DNA of 64,000 nucleotides, from positions 170,520 to 234,519 of the forward strand of contig WBMV01008585.1 in NCBI GenBank assembly GCA_013396655.1. The letters are read 5' to 3'. Below are positions 58,201-64,000 of this stretch, piece by piece. The translations under genes and the position numbers were made by a program. Position 1 is the stretch's first letter. Every line of letters starts with the position of its first letter. The DNA is from Campylorhamphus procurvoides (lineage: Eukaryota > Chordata > Aves > Passeriformes > Dendrocolaptidae). The notes under the pieces are model-generated. The model was not told the DNA's origin and did no database searches. It saw only the letters and a program-made list of their open reading frames with translations.

Positions 58201-61200
58201 GAGTGGAAAAAAAAGGACAGTCTGTAGAGGTGACTTGTGACACTATTTTGACTCTGGGTGCTGATCAGAACATCAGTTCTAGGAGAGGCAGAGAGGTCTC
58301 TGTACAGGTGAAGAATGAAGATGAAATAGCAGAGGGAACCTTGCATAAGTTCTGTCTTTGATACACAGATTTTTCTGAAACAAGCTCTGCCTCCATAACT
58401 AGCATAAATACCAGTTTCTGTTGATATTGTTCTACTGCTAGGCTCTGGGAATCTCCAACCCGAGGTTGGACATTCTGTGAACCAGTCTGTAAGCTCTCAG
58501 AATGCAGATGTGTTAGGACATGTCTGCCTTGCTCTGGTAAACCCAGTAAGGGTGGTGTATATGCCTGCTTGTTACTGGTCAGTCAGTGATCATTGGTGTG
58601 AATATACAGCTTTCTGAACACTTGGCAAAATTCATCTAGCACTTGGTTTTTCATTGCTTTTTTCTGGTATGCTTGAAATGATTCGTAAATTGTTTGATAC
58701 ATATGAATACATAGAAGAAAAGAATTGTGCAAAACAGATCATCCTACACACCATGATCCTTTTTGTGCATCCTGTTCATTGCTGCAGTAGGCACACAACT
58801 TGGTTTTAATACGGCTTGTATTTTTGGAACTCACACTAAATGATGAGAATGTATGGTTTTGAATTCCATCTGTTGGATATCTATGTGAGCTGTGTTTGAG
58901 ACTCTTAAAAAATCCTGATTTTTTCCCCTCTGTTACCCAGGCTGTACTGTGTTAGCGTAATGGAGTATCAACCTCTTCAGTGTAATATTGTTGCAGTCAG
59001 TATTGTCCTTGTATTTCATGAGTGTTCTATCACTACCTCAATCCTGGGTACTCAGTAATCTGGATACAGATTTAAAAAAGTCTATCAGGTATGGTATTTT
59101 AGAAGTAAATGGGCACAATCTCTGTAAGTAATGATTGTGATTCAAAATACTGAGGCAATTAAGCTCTTACTGGTGTATTAGTGCAGAGGAAGTTAAGAAA
59201 TTGCATGAAGAACTGAATACTAAGTAAAAATAAAAAGGAAATGAAAGAAGTTTTTGGAGTTTCAAGCTTACAGCAGTTGGTCAAGGTGACCTCCAGTGTT
59301 CCCTTTCAGTCTCAACCATTCTGTGATTCTGATTTCTGTGAGAACAAGTCAAACCACCAGACAAAAATTCAGAAGTCGAGAAGAGGCTGGGAGTTACAAT
59401 ATGTCACAGGATGACTGAACTGCTACTTTTAAGCAGCTAGGAAAAAAAAATCCCCATATGCGTAAAGATCAGGAAGGAAGCAAGGAAACAGTTGCTTCTC
59501 TAGTTGGCAGGTAAGAAGCATTGTGCTGGGAGTCCACAAACAGATGCATTCAAGAACAGGGCTCCCATCCAGAGTGACCTAGACAGGCATGAAGAACAGG
59601 TCCTTGTGCAAGGCAGCATGGACAAATGCTGGGCCTTGTGTAACTTAGTGGTTTACAGCCCTTGATCTGGAGCTATTCACGGGCTGTGAACTAGTTCTAA
59701 GGAATCTGCAGGTTGTAGCTGAGTAAAGCAGTCAGAATTCCAACAGTATGCTTAAATTTGGTGAGTAAGGGCTGCATCCCTTATGGCCAAGGGAATTTGA
59801 AGGATTGTAAACAAGAGTTTCCAACAACAGAAAGATAGAACATCCTCAAACTAACACCAGTTAGATTAAAGTCCTTCGTGGGGTTTTGGCAGGTGGGAAA
59901 GCAGACAGCAGTGAAGACATTGCAAACAATCTATCCTGAAAATATCTTTGTTGTTGGTAATAGTTGTTTGAATTTGCATTCTCCTACAAATCAGCTTTAA
60001 GAATACCAGAGAATGGACCTGTTTCTCCTCATGGATCTAGTTAGTGGCTCAGAGTAGAAAGTCGAGCTTGCTGAATATTGTCAGTGTGTCAGCTGGCTTT
60101 ATACAGAGTCTGTATTCCTCTTTTGATTTAAGAAAAACTCTAAACCTTGTGTCACGTCGTAATAAGTGGAATTTTTTATATGTTAGCCAGTTACGTAATT
60201 TGGGCATATTGTTTAGCAGTTCCAGGGAATTCCCTGGTGACACAAGAGGGGAATATTGTGACATCTCTCATAACTTTGTGTCCGGTAACACAAAGTGGTC
60301 AGATGTGATGTCTGTACATGGTCCTGTACTTAGGAATTGTCAAAGATGAAAATGCTGTTTATACCTTTTTGTGACTATTCCTGTGTATGTTTAGGTTCAG
60401 TCTCTGGCAATGGCATTTCTTACAGGCACTCTGTTATCTGAGGTTTTTATGGTATTATTGTTTCTATCTCTTAGCTGCAGTGGTCAATGAGCAGCAGTAA
60501 AAGAAATCATATGCCCATGAAATGTCGACCAAGGACATGTGAGTCTTACATTTTACATTCTCTTCAAATGTATCTGATGATTGTTTTTTCTAAATAGCTT
60601 AAGGAAAATCTTCAAGTGAGACTAATTCTGGACAAAAATTAGTAGTACCTGAAATTTAAATAATAAATGTTTTTCATTTTATGCTGTTTATTTCCTTAAA
60701 CATAGCTACAATACAGTCTTTGGCACTCCTAAGTGTAATGAGTTTGGTTTTTCTTTCTTTGTATTAAGCAGGAAAAATGTTCTGGTGAGAAACGATACTT
60801 GGAGGAACTACTTTGTGTTCAAGTCTAGGGAGTCAGCTCTGTTTAAAGTTGACTGAACAAATTATTTGGGAGCTAAATTACTGAAAATATCTGTATTCCT
60901 CTTCATGCTTCTGAGTAGTTGTAGAAATCTCATTTATCTTTCAGAGCCTGATATCCATATATAAGTTAAGAATACAAATTCTTTGGAGCTTACTGTAAAT
61001 GTGTGTGTTCCATGCTGATACTGTCCGAGAAAACTATACACAGGAGCTGTAATCAACTGATTTTAGTGTTGTAGTTGCTTGTTATTCTTCCTGCAGTGTA
61101 AATACTGTCAAGTAGGATTTCCTTGCTCTGTTCTATTTTCCCTCCTTTCAAAGAGTCAGCTAAAATAGTTTTCAATATCTAACCTTTACTTGAATATCTC

Positions 61201-62690
61201 TGAACTTTAAAGTGTTTTGCTCTTCCTCTGCTACTCGAGGTGACGTATGGACAGACGTAGGAGATAAGGTAGTTGTTTACAAAGACTTTTTTTCCTGGAA
61301 AAGTAAATTAGGTTTGAACTGAAAGAAGTTCAAATTTTGGCCTCCTAGTGAACTTCCCTTTAACATAGTAGCAAGAAGGTGAAAACAGATTACCTAACCA
61401 GTAGTTCTTTGTCTTCATCAGCTCGATCTCTTGACTCCCCCTGCTTAAAAATGCTGTATTTCTCCCATTAAGACCATTATTATGTATAAGTCAAATCCCT
61501 GCATCAGTACTTCATGGGCTTCTCAGTCTAAATATACCTGTCATATAGTAAACTCAATTATATTGAAGATTTGTGTTTCCTTAGGACATTCTGTATTTTA
61601 AGATCATATGCGGCATACTCAGTGTACTAAGTAAAAGGTATTCTCCAGAATGAGTGCATTTCTGAGCTTGCACTGTACTTTGTCAGCTTTCTTAGAGATG
61701 AGTTCTAGAACTGAACATGCTTGCTTTAGTCACAGTTACTGTCTAGATTGGCAGAAATGCAGCCCACCCTCACTGAACCACTTTGGGAAATCTTGGGCAA
61801 TTAGAAGACTGCAAGTAAAATAGATACAACTGAAGAACAGAAAGTAGTGATTTATTGGAAGGTGTAGATAACTGGTAGCATGTTAGTCCTAGCTAAATGC
61901 TAATGTACCTCTCATAAGACCTGTGGTAAGTCATGAGAAAGCCTGACTTCAGACCATAGCAACAGAAATGCTGTCTCACCAAGTGACCACTTGGTGTCCT
62001 GGCTCCTTGGAAGGTACTGCTTAGCAATAGCTAAGGCATCAATCAGTGTGTTATTCAGCATTAGTCTCATTCTATATCAAAACCACAGCACTTCACCAGC
62101 TACTAGTAAGAAAATTAACCCTATCCCAGCTGAAACCAGGACAGGAACCAAAAAGACAGTGAATCAAGGAAGACACTTATCTCCATTTCCAAGCTCACCT
62201 TTGCATCAGGAAACTTATCCCTGTCTTACCACCACAGGTTACACTTGCTACCTTTAGAGTGGAAACAAGGGGTGTGGGAAGGATTGGGGAGGGACGAATT
62301 CTATGCACTATGTAGGGATTTCACACCTCTCCTCCCAGCTTCCCTTTGGTGTGGCCATGGTCTTTCCCGGGCTCCAGGGACTATGCTCTGGTGTGGGTGA
62401 AGTGCCACCTCCAGTCCCGGTGTTGCCGCTCTTGCTTCTTGATCCTTTTCATACTCTTTACCTCTGCCTTTTTTGCTATTCCTTAAATGCATTTTCTGAG
62501 GCATCACTAGCTGTACTCGGGGCTCAGCTGTGCCTTGTGCTGGGCCTGCAGGGCTACCTGGAGCTATCTATGCAACACTGCAACTCACTCCTCTCCTCTG
62601 CAGGCCCCCAATACCTAAATCTTGCCATGGCAAGCGCATCCAGCCTGGGATGGTGTGTGTGGGGCACAAGCCACATTGTTTTGAGGTAAG
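58201..62690. other. Intergenic interval right of the solo LTR
   Basis: No exon was recognised. In mammals IL31RA and IL6ST follow DDX4, but I found no cytokine-receptor exon (for example WSxWS) here. It contains one small CR1 end at 59270. A GC-richer block at 62300-62680 with a 128-codon open frame looks repeat-derived. Confidence 0.55.
59270..59338 (+). repeat. CR1 3' end fragment
   Basis: GTGACCTCCAGTGTTCCCTT then CAACCATTCTGTGATTCTGA matches the CR1 3' terminus. Intergenic. Confidence 0.75.
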
Positions 62691-62693
62691 AAA

Positions 62694-62736
62694 GGTCAAA
62701 GTCATAGAATTGGTAAGATTGGAAAATTCCAGCTGT
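62694..62736 (-). repeat. CR1 3' tip, minus strand (short)
   Basis: GTCATAGAATTGGTAAGATT then GGAAAATTCCAGCTG resembles the reversed CR1 terminus. Very short, directly before the LTR-like element. Confidence 0.5.
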
Positions 62737-62818
62737 TAGCATGTGTCTCAGGTTAAAAGAAATCAAGATGTCTGTCAGGGAAAGTGAGAAACCCTTTCGG
62801 ACTAGGAAGGGAGGGCCT

Positions 62819-63280
62819 TTCCAAAAACCACCACAACCTCTGAAATTAAGAGACTTTAATCAGAAAATGTAGAGAAAAAGGATAACAATTCTTTACTACA
62901 GATATGTACAACCGAAAGAAAAAAACTAATAACAGAAACCCCTAAAAAATCCAGAACAGAACAACCAGCAACACGGTAACCAAAACTTTCAAACCACTCA
63001 AGTCCTGTCTCTGCCCCTTCGGTGCATTCTATTTACAGACCACGGGAGGTGATGCTGTGCCTCAGGGGGCAGTGGCTGTGGTGACTCACGGGCTCTGGAG
63101 AGGCAAATACAGCGGTAGGGAGGTGCTGGTTCCGAAACTCATGTGGGAATGGTGGCCACGGGATGGGCTGAAACCTTTCCCGTGGGCAGTGTAAAGACCC
63201 TCTCACCGTCCTTTCTCCAAAAGCATTGGGGGTGGTTAGCAGCTCCTCTGCAGGTGGTCGGCCCTCAAGGAGTCTGTAGC
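62819..63280. repeat. First copy of a 462-bp exact direct repeat at a 1-N gap
   Basis: From TTCCAAAAACC to GTCTGTAGC it is repeated base for base, as far as I can read, at 63282-63743, with a single N at 63281 between them. Probably an assembly artefact. Confidence 0.9.
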
Positions 63281-63281
63281 N

Positions 63282-63743
63282 TTCCAAAAACCACCACAAC
63301 CTCTGAAATTAAGAGACTTTAATCAGAAAATGTAGAGAAAAAGGATAACAATTCTTTACTACAGATATGTACAACCGAAAGAAAAAAACTAATAACAGAA
63401 ACCCCTAAAAAATCCAGAACAGAACAACCAGCAACACGGTAACCAAAACTTTCAAACCACTCAAGTCCTGTCTCTGCCCCTTCGGTGCATTCTATTTACA
63501 GACCACGGGAGGTGATGCTGTGCCTCAGGGGGCAGTGGCTGTGGTGACTCACGGGCTCTGGAGAGGCAAATACAGCGGTAGGGAGGTGCTGGTTCCGAAA
63601 CTCATGTGGGAATGGTGGCCACGGGATGGGCTGAAACCTTTCCCGTGGGCAGTGTAAAGACCCTCTCACCGTCCTTTCTCCAAAAGCATTGGGGGTGGTT
63701 AGCAGCTCCTCTGCAGGTGGTCGGCCCTCAAGGAGTCTGTAGC
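63282..63743. repeat. Second copy of the 462-bp exact direct repeat
   Basis: Identical partner of 62819-63280. The sequence continues uniquely after 63743. See the finding on assembly. Confidence 0.9.
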
Positions 63744-64000
63744 AAACCCAGGCAGCGGTGACTGCTCCGTCAGAAGAAGGGCACAGGGAGACCGGAGTCG
63801 GAGTGAGCCAGGATCCCCCTCCCAGAGCTCCCACCAGCCCAGCAAGTGGCGGCTGGCTGGGGGGAGGGAAATGCAGCAAAACCCCAATAAACCTCTCCTT
63901 CCCCAGCTATCACGTTGGAATGCAAAGCTATCAGCCATCCCTGTGTTTAGCCTTTAGATAGCTAGCTGGCTCTGGAGCGGGTGTGAGGGGCTGGGCTTCC

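Larger units (their letters stand above)
62741..64000 (-). mobile_element. Candidate LTR-like element, minus strand, runs off the window
   Basis: On the minus strand there is a GC-rich part, then a T-rich part with the signal ATTAAA (about 62847-62852), and an end near 62741 reading ...CCTGAGACACA. This order (GC-rich, polyA signal, short tail ending in CA) fits an avian ERV LTR. Open frames in it are not supported as genes. The element contains the false duplication described separately, so its true length here is about 460 bases shorter. Confidence 0.5.

Noticed and set aside
62303..62689. 128-codon plus-strand open frame
   Set aside because: GC-rich, repeat-like surroundings next to an LTR-like element, with no recognised protein family.
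63033..63879. Two near-identical minus-strand open frames at the right edge
   Set aside because: They are the same frame seen twice because of the false 462-bp duplication, inside an LTR-like element.

Overview
This is a bird genomic window, judged from three things: many CR1 LINE 3' ends on both strands, ERVL-type avian LTR pieces, and the vertebrate gene pair SLC38A9 (minus strand) and DDX4 (plus strand) lying head to head. In birds this pair is on the Z chromosome (established knowledge; the sequence alone cannot show the chromosome). Both genes are spliced and few exons stand out as long reading frames. I built the exon models by hand from splice sites, reading phase and remembered vertebrate protein families. 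The species cannot be named.

Layout. Positions 1-29.8 kb hold SLC38A9, the lysosomal arginine sensor and transporter of the mTORC1 pathway. Ten coding exons (codons 1-387) lie between 23,903 and 2,136; the last third of the protein is left of the window. Its first non-coding exon probably lies in a CpG island at 29.37-30.06 kb that carries two divergent ZNF143-type promoter motifs about 50 bp apart. From 30.1 to 33.5 kb I see no gene, only a G/T-rich tract and other intergenic DNA. Positions 33.5-55.65 kb hold DDX4 (vasa), the germ-cell DEAD-box RNA helicase. It is complete from ATG to stop in 17 coding exons and encodes 647 residues by my count, with a polyadenylation signal at 55,625. From 55.65 to 64 kb there is no recognisable exon: a solo LTR at 57.62-58.20 kb, small CR1 ends, and a minus-strand LTR-like element at the right edge containing a false assembly duplication around a single N.

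The most interesting structure is in the N-terminal part of DDX4. An intron-exon block of roughly 2 kb (36.5-38.6 kb) is repeated in tandem (38.78-40.7 kb), and inside the first copy a 285-bp unit is repeated again. This gives three copies of a small FQER...RGG-type exon. Two copies keep twin splice donors 6 bp apart; the third has lost the usual donor and must use the upstream one. The companion exon survives in one copy and is dead in the other (lost acceptor, in-frame TGA). All these exons are phase 1-1, so copies can be gained or skipped without shifting frame. No bacterial-type system, CRISPR array or RNA gene was recognised.
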